From positions 372,001 through 436,000 of the forward strand of contig NZ_JARVSM010000006.1 in the NCBI RefSeq assembly GCF_030209175.1: 64,000 bases of DNA. Reading direction: 5' to 3'. The stretch comes from Pseudomonas sp. efr-133-TYG-5 (GTDB lineage: Bacteria; Pseudomonadota; Gammaproteobacteria; Pseudomonadales; Pseudomonadaceae). The first letter of the stretch is position 1. Each line of letters starts with the position of its first letter. Below, one piece after another: positions 34,063 to 42,543 of the stretch. Made by a program: the position numbers and the translations under genes. The notes under the pieces are model-generated. The model was given only the letters and a program-made list of their open reading frames with translations, searched no databases and was not told where the DNA came from.

Positions 34063-35820
34063 GTGGCATTGACGATTCTTGGCCTGTCCGGCGCCCTTAG
34101 CCATGATCCTTCCGCAGCCTTGTACATCGACGGCAAGCTGGTCGCGGCGGCTGAAGAAGAGCGCTTCGTGCGCGATAAACATGCAAAGAACCGCATGCCC
34201 TACGAATCGGCGAAGTTCTGCCTGGAACAGGCCGGCATCAAGCCGTCCGACGTTGATGTGGTGGCGATTCCGTTCGCCCCGATCAGCCTGTTCGGCAAGG
34301 CTCGCTGGCATTACGCCAAGCGTTACTGGTACGCCCCGGACCGCGCCCTCGACGCGATCCTGATGGGCAACCGTCGCTACAAGCGCTATCGCAACAAGAT
34401 CGTCTGGTGCCTGGAGCAGCTGGGCTTCGATCCGAAGAAAATCAAGATCGAACCGGTCGAACACCACCTGGCGCACGCGTCCAGCGCCTACCACTGCTCG
34501 GGTTTCAAAGAGAAAACCGCGATCCTCGGTATCGATGGCAAGGGCGAATACGCCACGACCTTCTTCGGTTATGGCGAAAACGGCAAGATCCACAAGATCA
34601 AGGAATTCTTCGATCCGGACTCCCTCGGCGGCCTGTACGGCGCGATCACCGAGTTCCTCGGTTTCGAGATGCTCGACGGCGAATTCAAGGTCATGGGCAT
34701 GGCGCCGTACGGCGACGCCAGCAAGTACGATTTCTCGCGCCTGGCCTCGTTCGAGAATGGCGAACTGGTGATCAACACCGACTACGCCAACGTCATCGGC
34801 CTGCGCCGCTATAAAGAGAAGGGCAAGGGCTTCTACTTCTCGCCGAAGCTGATCGAATGGCTCGGCCCGAAACGCGAAGGCGACATCGCCGACGAACCGT
34901 ACATCCACTACGCCGCGAGCATGCAAGCGCTGTTCGAGAAACTGGCGTTGCAGATGATCGACCACTACCTGGGCGACGTGCTCAAGGAAACCGGCAAGCT
35001 GGCCTTCGCCGGTGGCTGCGCACTGAACGTCAAGCTCAACCAGAAGATCATCGCCCGCGACGACATCAAGGAACTGTTCGTCCAGCCTGCGTCCGGCGAT
35101 GCCGGTACCGCGGTCGGTGCCGCGGCCTATGTATCCCACGCCCGTGGCGTGCCGGTCGAGAAGATGGAACACGTCTACCTCGGCCCGTCGTACAGCAACG
35201 AAGACGTGATCGCCGCCTGTGCCCGCCACGAGAACAAGCCGACCTGGCGCAAGCTCGACAACATGCCGGAGCAGATCGCCAGGATCATGGTCGACGGCAA
35301 CCCGGTGGCCTGGTTCCAGGGGCGCATGGAGTTCGGTCCGCGCGCACTGGGTGGCCGCTCGATCATCGGTTGCCCGAGCGTGGCCGGTGTGGCTGACCGC
35401 ATCAACCATCAGATCAAGTTCCGCGAGCGCTGGAGGCCTTTCTGCCCGTCGATGCTCGACACCGTGGCGCCACAGATGATCAAGATCGATCACCCGGCGC
35501 CGTTCATGACCTTCACCTTCGAAGTCGCCGAAGAATGGAAGACCCGCGTGCCGGAAGTCGTCCACGAAGACGGCACGTCGCGGGCCCAGGTGCTCAAGCG
35601 CGAATACAACCCGCGCTACTACGACATGATGAAGGCGCTGGAAAACCTCACCGGCAACGGCGTGTCGCTGAACACCTCGCTGAACCGCCGTGGCGAGCCG
35701 ATGATCTGCTCGCCGACCGATGCCCTGAACATGTTCTTCGGCTCGGATCTGCAGTACCTGATCATGGAAGACATCCTGGTGGTCAAAGAGGGCGCAAACG
35801 CTTATGACACGCTCGGCTGA
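34063..35820 (+). CDS. wapO: LPS core carbamoyltransferase WapO
   Basis: A 585-residue NodU/HypF-type carbamoyltransferase. In P. aeruginosa the equivalent gene (PA5005) carbamoylates heptose II. The N-terminal Kae1-like ATPase part has LGLSGALSHDPSAALY, the metal-binding HHLAHASSAYH and LGIDGKGEYATTFF. The C-terminal domain has QGRMEFGPRALGGRSI and FRERWRPFCPSML. It starts at GTG 34063 after an AGAGG site. The last 17 bases overlap wapH. Confidence 0.93.
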   Translation: MALTILGLSGALSHDPSAALYIDGKLVAAAEEERFVRDKHAKNRMPYESAKFCLEQAGIKPSDVDVVAIPFAPISLFGKARWHYAKRYWYAPDRALDAILMGNRRYKRYRNKIVWCLEQLGFDPKKIKIEPVEHHLAHASSAYHCSGFKEKTAILGIDGKGEYATTFFGYGENGKIHKIKEFFDPDSLGGLYGAITEFLGFEMLDGEFKVMGMAPYGDASKYDFSRLASFENGELVINTDYANVIGLRRYKEKGKGFYFSPKLIEWLGPKREGDIADEPYIHYAASMQALFEKLALQMIDHYLGDVLKETGKLAFAGGCALNVKLNQKIIARDDIKELFVQPASGDAGTAVGAAAYVSHARGVPVEKMEHVYLGPSYSNEDVIAACARHENKPTWRKLDNMPEQIARIMVDGNPVAWFQGRMEFGPRALGGRSIIGCPSVAGVADRINHQIKFRERWRPFCPSMLDTVAPQMIKIDHPAPFMTFTFEVAEEWKTRVPEVVHEDGTSRAQVLKREYNPRYYDMMKALENLTGNGVSLNTSLNRRGEPMICSPTDALNMFFGSDLQYLIMEDILVVKEGANAYDTLG

Positions 35821-36934
35821 ACGCCATGTGCTGCAGTTCTGCCACGGCTATGACGGGCCGTTCCTGGACTGCGCGCGGCAGTACGCCAGCCTGTTCGCGG
35901 GCACCGGTTATCGGGTGACCACGGTCTTTCTGACCGGGGTCGCCGACAGCGAGGTGGCCGCCGCCTGCGCTTCCGACGAAGTGTTGTTCATGGAATACAG
36001 CTCCAAGGCCATTCGTGGCCTGAAGCTGGGCGCCATCGGCGATCTGCGCAAGATCGCCGCTTCACGCAATTTCAGTTTCTGCATCGCCCATCGCTTCAAG
36101 CCGATCTACATCGCCTTGCTCGGCACCTCGCTGCCGGTGATTGGCGTGCACCACGCGTTTGACGATTACAAGCGCGGTTCGCGCAAGCTGTTCGCACAGA
36201 TTTTCCGCAAGCGCCTGAGCCTGCTCGGGGTGTCCGACGCGGTACGCGACGACATGCGCCGCTGCCTGCCGAAATGGCCGGCGCAGCGTATCCAGACCCT
36301 GTACAACCGCATCGACGTCAGCGCGCTGCAGAGCAGCCAGGTGTCTGCCCGCGAAGCGCGCGAGACCCTGGGTCTGGCGGCGGATGCGTTCATCGTCGGT
36401 AACGTCGGTCGCCTGCACCCGGACAAGGATCAGGCCACCCTGCTGCACGGCTTTGCCGCGGCGCTGCCGGGTCTTCCGGGCAACAGCCAGCTGGTGATTC
36501 TCGGCAAGGGGCGGCTGGAGCAGGACCTCAAGGAACTGGCCCGTGAATTGGGCATCGGTGACCGGGTGCTGTTTCTCGGCCAGGTGCCGGACGCGCGCAA
36601 TTACTTCCGCGCCTTCGATGTATTCGCCCTCAGCTCCGATCACGAGCCGTTCGGCATGGTGCTGCTGGAGGCCATGGCCGCTGGCGTGCCGCTGCTCGCC
36701 ACGGCCTGTGGCGGGGCCAAGGAAGTGGTCGAAGGCGTGGGGATCCTGTTCCCGCTGGGCGATGCCGAGCATCTGGCCCAGGGCCTGCAGCGCCTGGCCG
36801 GCATGGACGAACAGCAGCGTCACCAGTGCGCCGAGCTGATGCTCGAGCGCCTGCGCGAGCGTTTCTCCGACCGGGCGGTACGCGACACCTTCTGGCATTT
36901 GCCGCAAGTCATCGATCTGGCACCGAGGGGCTGA
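35804..36934 (+). CDS. wapH: Outer-core glycosyltransferase WapH-like (GT4)
   Basis: A 376-residue GT-B glycosyltransferase with VGNVGRLHPDKDQATLLHGF and the EX7E motif in DHEPFGMVLLEAMAAGVPLL. Named from its place directly after wapO, as PA5004. It is a paralogue of the Ssg-like protein at 39272: both share a distinctive [FY]-x-E-[FY]-S-x-K-[AS]-[IL]-[RK]-G block and a RFKP motif. The donor and acceptor sugars cannot be read from sequence. Confidence 0.85.
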   Translation: MTRSAERHVLQFCHGYDGPFLDCARQYASLFAGTGYRVTTVFLTGVADSEVAAACASDEVLFMEYSSKAIRGLKLGAIGDLRKIAASRNFSFCIAHRFKPIYIALLGTSLPVIGVHHAFDDYKRGSRKLFAQIFRKRLSLLGVSDAVRDDMRRCLPKWPAQRIQTLYNRIDVSALQSSQVSAREARETLGLAADAFIVGNVGRLHPDKDQATLLHGFAAALPGLPGNSQLVILGKGRLEQDLKELARELGIGDRVLFLGQVPDARNYFRAFDVFALSSDHEPFGMVLLEAMAAGVPLLATACGGAKEVVEGVGILFPLGDAEHLAQGLQRLAGMDEQQRHQCAELMLERLRERFSDRAVRDTFWHLPQVIDLAPRG

Positions 36935-37830
36935 TGCTCAACCGATTTCAAGGCTGGCGCGAACGTGGCTGGTCGCCCGTCGACGCCTCGACCTATGCCC
37001 AGGCCTGGCAGCGTTTTGGCGGCAGCGTGGCGACGCACCCCCTGGTGGTCGAGCGCCTGGCGAATCTGGCCGGCATCCCGGTGCGGTACCTGGCCTGGGA
37101 GCAACAGGGCGAAGTCAACGCCGCCATCGCGACCTGGGGCCGCGACCTGGCCTTGTCCAAGGACGTGCTCAAGCGCAGTGGCAAAAAAGGCCTGTTCGAC
37201 CTCGGCAATGCCGAGCTGATCCTGCCGGCCGCCGCTGACACCCAGGCGCCGTTGCGCCATCGCGCACGCTATCTGTCGGCGCTCAACGAAAACCGCTTCA
37301 GCGGCCTCAAGTTGCAGACCGAGCAACTGGCCATGGCCCGCACCCCGGAAGAACTGTCGAAGAAGTTTCGCTACAACCAGCGCCGCGAACTGCGCCTGCT
37401 GGAAGAGGCGGGCGGTGTGGTGCGTCCGGTCGCCGAGTTCAGCAGCGCCGAGCTGGCGGCGATCTACTGCGACCTGTTCCAGCGCCGCTGGGGCTTCCCC
37501 GCCACGGGCGCGGTGCGCATGGCCGAGGTCATCGAGCTGTTGCGCGAACTGCTGATCGGCTCGGTGATCTTCCTCAACGATGCGCCGATCGCCATTCAAC
37601 TGGTGTACCGCGTCGAAGCGCCGCAGTGGATCAGCGTCGAGTACATCAACGGTGGCGTCGATCCCGAGACCCGTGAATTCAGCCCCGGCAGCGTACTGAG
37701 CTTCCTCAATACACAAAGTGCCTGGGAGCATGCCCGGGCGCTGAACAAGCCGCTGCGCTTTTCCTTCGGTCGCGCCGACCGTGAATACAAGGATCGCTGG
37801 TGCAATCCTGTGCCGGTGTTCACCGTATGA
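36934..37830 (+). CDS. Mig-14-like GNAT-fold protein (PA5003-like)
   Basis: A 298-residue protein resembling Mig-14, which in Salmonella and Pseudomonas contributes to antimicrobial-peptide resistance at the inner membrane. The C-terminal half has the GNAT/FemX-like pattern KKFRYNQRRELRLLEEAGG and SVIFLNDAPIAIQLVYRVEA. No signal peptide or obvious transmembrane helix is visible. The ATG at 36934 overlaps the wapH stop (TGATG). It sits within the LPS operon between wapH and dnpA, the same position as PA5003. Confidence 0.8.
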   Translation: MLNRFQGWRERGWSPVDASTYAQAWQRFGGSVATHPLVVERLANLAGIPVRYLAWEQQGEVNAAIATWGRDLALSKDVLKRSGKKGLFDLGNAELILPAAADTQAPLRHRARYLSALNENRFSGLKLQTEQLAMARTPEELSKKFRYNQRRELRLLEEAGGVVRPVAEFSSAELAAIYCDLFQRRWGFPATGAVRMAEVIELLRELLIGSVIFLNDAPIAIQLVYRVEAPQWISVEYINGGVDPETREFSPGSVLSFLNTQSAWEHARALNKPLRFSFGRADREYKDRWCNPVPVFTV

Positions 37831-39275
37831 GTCCGCCCATGAGCCGCAAACAGCAACTGCTCAAGCGTCACCGGCGCAACAAGCGCATTGGCCTGCTGAT
37901 CGCGCTGATCGTCCTGATCGCCCTCGGCGTGCTGGTGGCCTGGTGGCTGCCGATGGTCCTCGCGCTGGTTGGCTGGATCGCCCACGAGGCCTGGTTCGCC
38001 GACCACCTGTTCTACTCGCCGAAAGACGATTACCAATACAGTTTTCCGCCATTCACGCCGCAGCCCAAAGTGCATTTGAGCGGTGAGCAGTTGCGTCTGG
38101 ACGAGGGCGTGATGCTGGTCGACGACGCCACGCTGATTCTCGCGGTGCGGGTCAAAAGTACCTGGCTGGGGCGGTTCCTCGACCCGCGCGTCGAGCTGGC
38201 CGGCGGCAGCCACCCTGACACGCAGACCTTCGAGCGCGGCGTCAACGGCCTGCGCTACCTCAATCTCAGCGGTCAGGCGCAAACCCTGGCGCAGGGCCAG
38301 CTGCGCTTGCGCGGGCGCTTCTGCCGGGTCTCCGGCGAGCCGCTGTTGTGGGCGCTGGAGCAGCCGGATTATCGCCGTCAGCGGGTGATGGTCATCGCCC
38401 CCCACGCCGACGATGCCGAATTGGCTGCCTACGGTTTGTACAGCCAGGCTGACGAAGCCTGGATCGTCACCCTGACGGCCGGCGAGATCGAAGCCGAACA
38501 TTATCAGCAGATGGGCATGAGCAGGGTCGATGCGGCGCGTCTGAAGGGCCGCCTGCGTGCCTGGGACAGCCTCGCCGTACCGCGCTGGGCGGGAGTGGCG
38601 CAGGAGCGTTGTGTGCAGCTCGGTTACTTCTGCCTGCAACTGGCCGCGATGCAGGCCGCGCCGAATCAGGCGGTGGGCTCGCGCGAAGCTGACCTCAGCG
38701 ACACCCGCCTGTTTCGCCAGTTGAACCCGTTCACCCTACCCGGCGATGCCGACGGCGCGCCGACCTGGAACAACCTGCTGGCCGATCTGCGCGAGATCCT
38801 GCTGCGGGCACGTCCGGACGTCATCGTGCTGCCGCATCCGAGCCTCGACCCGCATCCCGACCATATCTGCGCCCAGCAGGCCGTGCTGGAGGCCCTGAAC
38901 GGCCTCGACTTACAGCCGACGCTGCTCGGCTACGCCAACCATCTGCATGACAACGATCGCTGGCCGATGGGCGACACCGGCGCCGGTATCGCGCTGCCGC
39001 CGGCATTTGATGCAGCCGTGCCGATGCAGCCACTGTGCCTGCCGCTGTCCATCGCGCAGCAACGCGACAAGGCCATGGCGCTGGGCATGATGCATGACCT
39101 GCAGCCGCCCGCGCCGTTCAAGCGGCGGCTGCGTCGGCTGATCCAGCGCCTGCTGGCAGGTCGCAATGCCTCGGTCTACGGGGAAAACGAGTTTTTTCGA
39201 AAAGCGGTCAGGCGCCAGGAATTGCTCTGGCTGTTGAAGCAGGGTGAGTCAGGCGCGCACCGGGGAGAGTTATGA
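37827..39275 (+). CDS. dnpA: PIG-L family de-N-acetylase DnpA
   Basis: About 482 residues. A single N-terminal membrane helix (LLIALIVLIALGVLVAWWL) is followed by a PIG-L/LmbE domain with the zinc motif IAPHADDAELAAYG (about residue 190) and PHPSLDPHPDH (about 335). In P. aeruginosa the equivalent PA5002 (DnpA) is linked to fluoroquinolone tolerance, and deacetylation of a core amino sugar is the likely chemistry. The start ATGA (37827) overlaps the previous stop; a second ATG at 37839 is possible. It overlaps ssg by four bases. Confidence 0.87.
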   Translation: MSPPMSRKQQLLKRHRRNKRIGLLIALIVLIALGVLVAWWLPMVLALVGWIAHEAWFADHLFYSPKDDYQYSFPPFTPQPKVHLSGEQLRLDEGVMLVDDATLILAVRVKSTWLGRFLDPRVELAGGSHPDTQTFERGVNGLRYLNLSGQAQTLAQGQLRLRGRFCRVSGEPLLWALEQPDYRRQRVMVIAPHADDAELAAYGLYSQADEAWIVTLTAGEIEAEHYQQMGMSRVDAARLKGRLRAWDSLAVPRWAGVAQERCVQLGYFCLQLAAMQAAPNQAVGSREADLSDTRLFRQLNPFTLPGDADGAPTWNNLLADLREILLRARPDVIVLPHPSLDPHPDHICAQQAVLEALNGLDLQPTLLGYANHLHDNDRWPMGDTGAGIALPPAFDAAVPMQPLCLPLSIAQQRDKAMALGMMHDLQPPAPFKRRLRRLIQRLLAGRNASVYGENEFFRKAVRRQELLWLLKQGESGAHRGEL

Positions 39276-40426
39276 GTCAACGGTCAAAGGTTCTGCAGCT
39301 GCAACCGGACTACAACGTCAAAGCCCATGACTTTGCCGACCTTGCCGAGCAGATCGTCAAGGCGCTGCCATCCGATCGCTATGAAGTGACTGCCGCGTTC
39401 CTGCGCGGCAAGCCCGGGCCGGGAGAACCGGTGAGCCGGGCTGACCGCTCGGTGTACTTCGAGTTTTCCGACAAGTCCCTCAAGGGCATGCGTCTGCGCG
39501 CCATGTGGCAGCTGTACAAGTTCTGCCGCCGGGAAAAGTTCGACGTGGTGATCTGCAACCGCTTCAAACCGGTGAATATGATGCTCACCCTTAATCGCTG
39601 GTTGAAGGTGCCGCTGTGCATCGGCATTTCCCACGGTTTCGGCGAGTACGACCGCTTCTACCGGCGCCGCCAGACCCAGCGCCTGATCGATCGGCACTGG
39701 CGTTTCGTCGGGGTGTCGCCGGCGGTCAAGCAATACCTGCTCGATTGCAACTGCGGCTTTACCGACGCCAACACCTGGGCGATCACCAACGCCATCGACA
39801 TCGAGCAGGCCGAGGGCTTGCAGCACAGTCGCGAGCGCGCGCGGGAACTGCTCGGGATCGATCCTAACGTGCGCCTGATCGGTGCGCTGGGCCGGCTCGT
39901 GTCGGTCAAGGGCCACACCTATCTGTTGCAGGCCTTCGCCGCGTTGAAGGACAAGTACCCGCACACGCAACTGGCAATCATCGGCGCCGGTCGTTTGCAG
40001 GCGCCGCTGGCGGCCGAGATCGAGCAACTGGGCCTCACCGGCCGCGCGCACCTGCTGGGCTTCAAGGAAAACGCCCTGCAATATGTCCGCGCGTTCGATA
40101 TCTGGACCATGCCGTCGCTGGCCGAGGGCCTGGGCCTGGCGCTGCTCGAGGGCATGAGCGGCCATCTGCCGGTGATCGCCTCGAACGTGCCGGCCATGCT
40201 GCCGCTGATCGAAGGCGCCGGTGGCTTGAGCGTCATCCCCAAGGATGTGCCGAGCCTGGTCGCGGCACTGGACACCTACCTCGCGCTGTCGGATGACGAG
40301 CTCAAGGCCAAGGGCGAGCAGGCCTACCGTTATCTGCAGCAGCAACACGACATCGAGGTGTTCCGTCAGGAATACCTGAACCTGATCGAATCCGGCCTGG
40401 AACAGGCTCGCAAGGAACAGCCATGA
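39272..40426 (+). CDS. ssg: Cell-surface-sugar glycosyltransferase Ssg-like (GT4)
   Basis: A 384-residue GT-B glycosyltransferase with ALGRLVSVKGHTYLLQAF and the EX7E-type SLAEGLGLALLEGMSGHLPV. It corresponds in position to PA5001 (ssg), mutants of which lose normal core and O-antigen. It is paralogous to WapH in this cluster. It is joined to its neighbours by ATGA overlaps at both ends. Confidence 0.85.
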   Translation: MSQRSKVLQLQPDYNVKAHDFADLAEQIVKALPSDRYEVTAAFLRGKPGPGEPVSRADRSVYFEFSDKSLKGMRLRAMWQLYKFCRREKFDVVICNRFKPVNMMLTLNRWLKVPLCIGISHGFGEYDRFYRRRQTQRLIDRHWRFVGVSPAVKQYLLDCNCGFTDANTWAITNAIDIEQAEGLQHSRERARELLGIDPNVRLIGALGRLVSVKGHTYLLQAFAALKDKYPHTQLAIIGAGRLQAPLAAEIEQLGLTGRAHLLGFKENALQYVRAFDIWTMPSLAEGLGLALLEGMSGHLPVIASNVPAMLPLIEGAGGLSVIPKDVPSLVAALDTYLALSDDELKAKGEQAYRYLQQQHDIEVFRQEYLNLIESGLEQARKEQP

Positions 40427-41307
40427 GCGACGCGCAACCCATCGTCACGGTCATCATCGCGTCGTACAACCACGGCCCGTACATTGAAGAAAGCATTCTC
40501 AGCGTCCTCAACCAGACCTACAAAAACATTGAGTTGCTGGTGGTCGACGACGGCTCCAAGGACGACAGCGTTGCGCGCATCAATGCCTTGCAGGCGCAGT
40601 ACGGCTTCGATTTCCGGGTGCAGCAGAACCAGGGCCTGACCCATACGCTCAACGGCGCGATCGCCCGTGCCAAGGGCAGCCTGATCGTACCGTTCGGTTC
40701 CGACGACATCATGCTGCCCGAGCGTATCGCCACCCAGGTTGCCTACATGGAAGGCAAGCCCGAGGTCGGCATCTGTGCCGGCAACATCGAGCTGATCGAT
40801 GCCGAGGGCAATCTCTATCCGGAAAAGCGCCAGCGCCGCGATGTACCGTTCCGCCGCATCGATTTCGATGACATGTTCCTCGAGCGCAAGCCTTATCCGC
40901 CGGCGCCGACCCTGATGATCCGCCGCGAAGCGCTGGAAAAGGTCGGTGGCTTCGATCCGCAGATTCGTCTCGAGGACCTGGCCATCGAGCTGAAGGTGAC
41001 GCACGCCGGTTACTTCATCGATGGCCTGAGCGTAGTGATGGCGCGCTATCGCAAGCACGCCACCAACTCCTACAAGAATCACCGCTTCATGATCGACAAC
41101 ATCCTGCGCACCTACGCGCTGTTCAGCGATCATCCGCTGTACGACGAGGTGCGCTACAAGGCGCTCAATTCGATGTTCCTCAAGACCGCCAACCGCGACC
41201 GCAAGCTGGCCCGCGAGCTGCTGGCGCAGATTCCGTTCAAGGCGTGGAACAAGAAGACCTGGCGTGGTCTGGGGCGCCTGCTGTTCTCACCCTTGGAAAA
41301 AGACTGA
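40423..41307 (+). CDS. wapR: Core rhamnosyltransferase WapR-like (GT2)
   Basis: A 294-residue GT-A family 2 enzyme: VTVIIASYNHGPYIEESI, LLVVDDGSKDDS, and a metal-binding stretch VPFGSDDIMLPER. WapR of P. aeruginosa (PA5000) adds the rhamnose that accepts O-antigen. The name follows position after ssg. Last gene of the forward core operon; a hairpin terminator starts eight bases after its stop. Confidence 0.82.
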   Translation: MSDAQPIVTVIIASYNHGPYIEESILSVLNQTYKNIELLVVDDGSKDDSVARINALQAQYGFDFRVQQNQGLTHTLNGAIARAKGSLIVPFGSDDIMLPERIATQVAYMEGKPEVGICAGNIELIDAEGNLYPEKRQRRDVPFRRIDFDDMFLERKPYPPAPTLMIRREALEKVGGFDPQIRLEDLAIELKVTHAGYFIDGLSVVMARYRKHATNSYKNHRFMIDNILRTYALFSDHPLYDEVRYKALNSMFLKTANRDRKLARELLAQIPFKAWNKKTWRGLGRLLFSPLEKD

Positions 41308-41314
41308 GACTGGC

Positions 41315-41342
41315 GTCGCTCGCCTTCAGCGAGCGACTTTTT
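41315..41342 (+). terminator. Terminator of the forward LPS operon, inside the 3' end of the convergent acyltransferase gene
   Basis: GTCGCTCGC, loop CTTCA, GCGAGCGAC and then five T form a perfect 9-bp stem with T-run on the plus strand. The hairpin also encodes the last codons and stop (41326-41328) of the acyltransferase on the minus strand. Confidence 0.85.
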
Positions 41343-42543
41343 CGGCCAGGGGCTTGTTGCCTTTGTGCCGCTGGCGCAGCCATTGCGTGACCTTTCGGCC
41401 GGCGTTCATGCCCGGTTGCTCGATGTAGAGGAATGTCAGGCTGCTGATCAGGATCAGCAGGCAGGTGCACACGGCCACCAGTGGCAGATAGACCCATTCA
41501 TCCCGAGCATCCAGATGAAGCACCAGCGGCAGGCGCTGCACCAGCAGCCAGAGCACGAACCCGTGCAGCAGGTAGGTGCTGTAACTGATTTCGCCGAGCC
41601 AGCGGATGCTGCGTGGCTTCAGGGCGCCGAACAGCGGGTTGCCGGATGCCACGATGACGAAGAACAGCGACAGCAGCACCAGCGGTGCCGTCTTGAACGC
41701 CCGGTCGAAGGCCGTGAAGGCGATCGCCAGCGCGGCGATGGCAATCACCCCGGCCAGTGGCTTGCGGCTCCAGGCCACCAGTTGTGGTCGACGAACCCAA
41801 TACGCCGCAGCGATCCCACCGAGAAAACTCGCCAGGAAGTGCTTCTTCAGCGAGTGTTCCCAGCCGACCAGCTGGTACAGCGCGTAGATCCCGATCAGGC
41901 ACAGCACCACCTGACGCCAGTTGCCACGGAAGATGAACACGGTCGCGGCCAGCGGCAACGCCAGGTAGAAAAACACTTCGTAGGCCAGCGTCCAGGTGAC
42001 GTTGGAGATCAGCATGCCGGTCTGTGGATATTGATTGATGTCGGGGCGGTCGAAGGTCAGCCAGGCCAGAATCTGCTTGAACAGCTCGATGCCGGGCTCC
42101 TTCAGTTGCCAGTCCTGCAGGTAGAACACCGTGACGAAGACCGTCAGCATCAGCGGCAGGTACAACGGATACAGGCGGAACACCCGCGAAACGCCAAAGG
42201 CCAGCCAGTCGTGCTGGCGACCCTGAGTCAATACCCGGTTCCAGAACAGGAAGCCGGTAATCATGAAGAACAGCGCCACGCTGCCCTGGCCGAGCATCGA
42301 ATAGAAATTGCTCGGCGGGAATGCGATCACGCCCGTGCGCAGGAAGATCCAGGTGATGACCGAGTGGTGCACGAAAACACCGAACGCCAGATAGCCCCGC
42401 AGGCCATCGATACTGGCATAGCGGCTTTCGCCGGAATGTTGCAGGTGCCTGGCGATCTTCGGCACCGCGCGCAACAACAGCGCGGCGGTGACGATGGCCA
42501 GTACGTACGCGATCAGCGCGAGAATGGGATGGGTAGCGTTCAT
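41326..42543 (-). CDS. Acyltransferase family 3 (OafA-like) membrane protein
   Basis: A 405-residue polytopic membrane protein with about ten helices. The acyltransferase-3 signature SIDGLRGYLAFGVFVHHSVI, with the catalytic-type His, is present, and FMITGFLFWNRVL and LGEISYSTYLLHGFVLW mark the conserved later helices. These enzymes O-acetylate surface polysaccharides. Its start (42541-42543) overlaps the stop of the waaL fusion (42543-42545), so the two form a coupled operon, and the substrate is likely core or O-antigen sugar. It lacks an SGNH domain. Confidence 0.88.
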   Translation of the reverse strand: MNATHPILALIAYVLAIVTAALLLRAVPKIARHLQHSGESRYASIDGLRGYLAFGVFVHHSVITWIFLRTGVIAFPPSNFYSMLGQGSVALFFMITGFLFWNRVLTQGRQHDWLAFGVSRVFRLYPLYLPLMLTVFVTVFYLQDWQLKEPGIELFKQILAWLTFDRPDINQYPQTGMLISNVTWTLAYEVFFYLALPLAATVFIFRGNWRQVVLCLIGIYALYQLVGWEHSLKKHFLASFLGGIAAAYWVRRPQLVAWSRKPLAGVIAIAALAIAFTAFDRAFKTAPLVLLSLFFVIVASGNPLFGALKPRSIRWLGEISYSTYLLHGFVLWLLVQRLPLVLHLDARDEWVYLPLVAVCTCLLILISSLTFLYIEQPGMNAGRKVTQWLRQRHKGNKPLAEKVAR

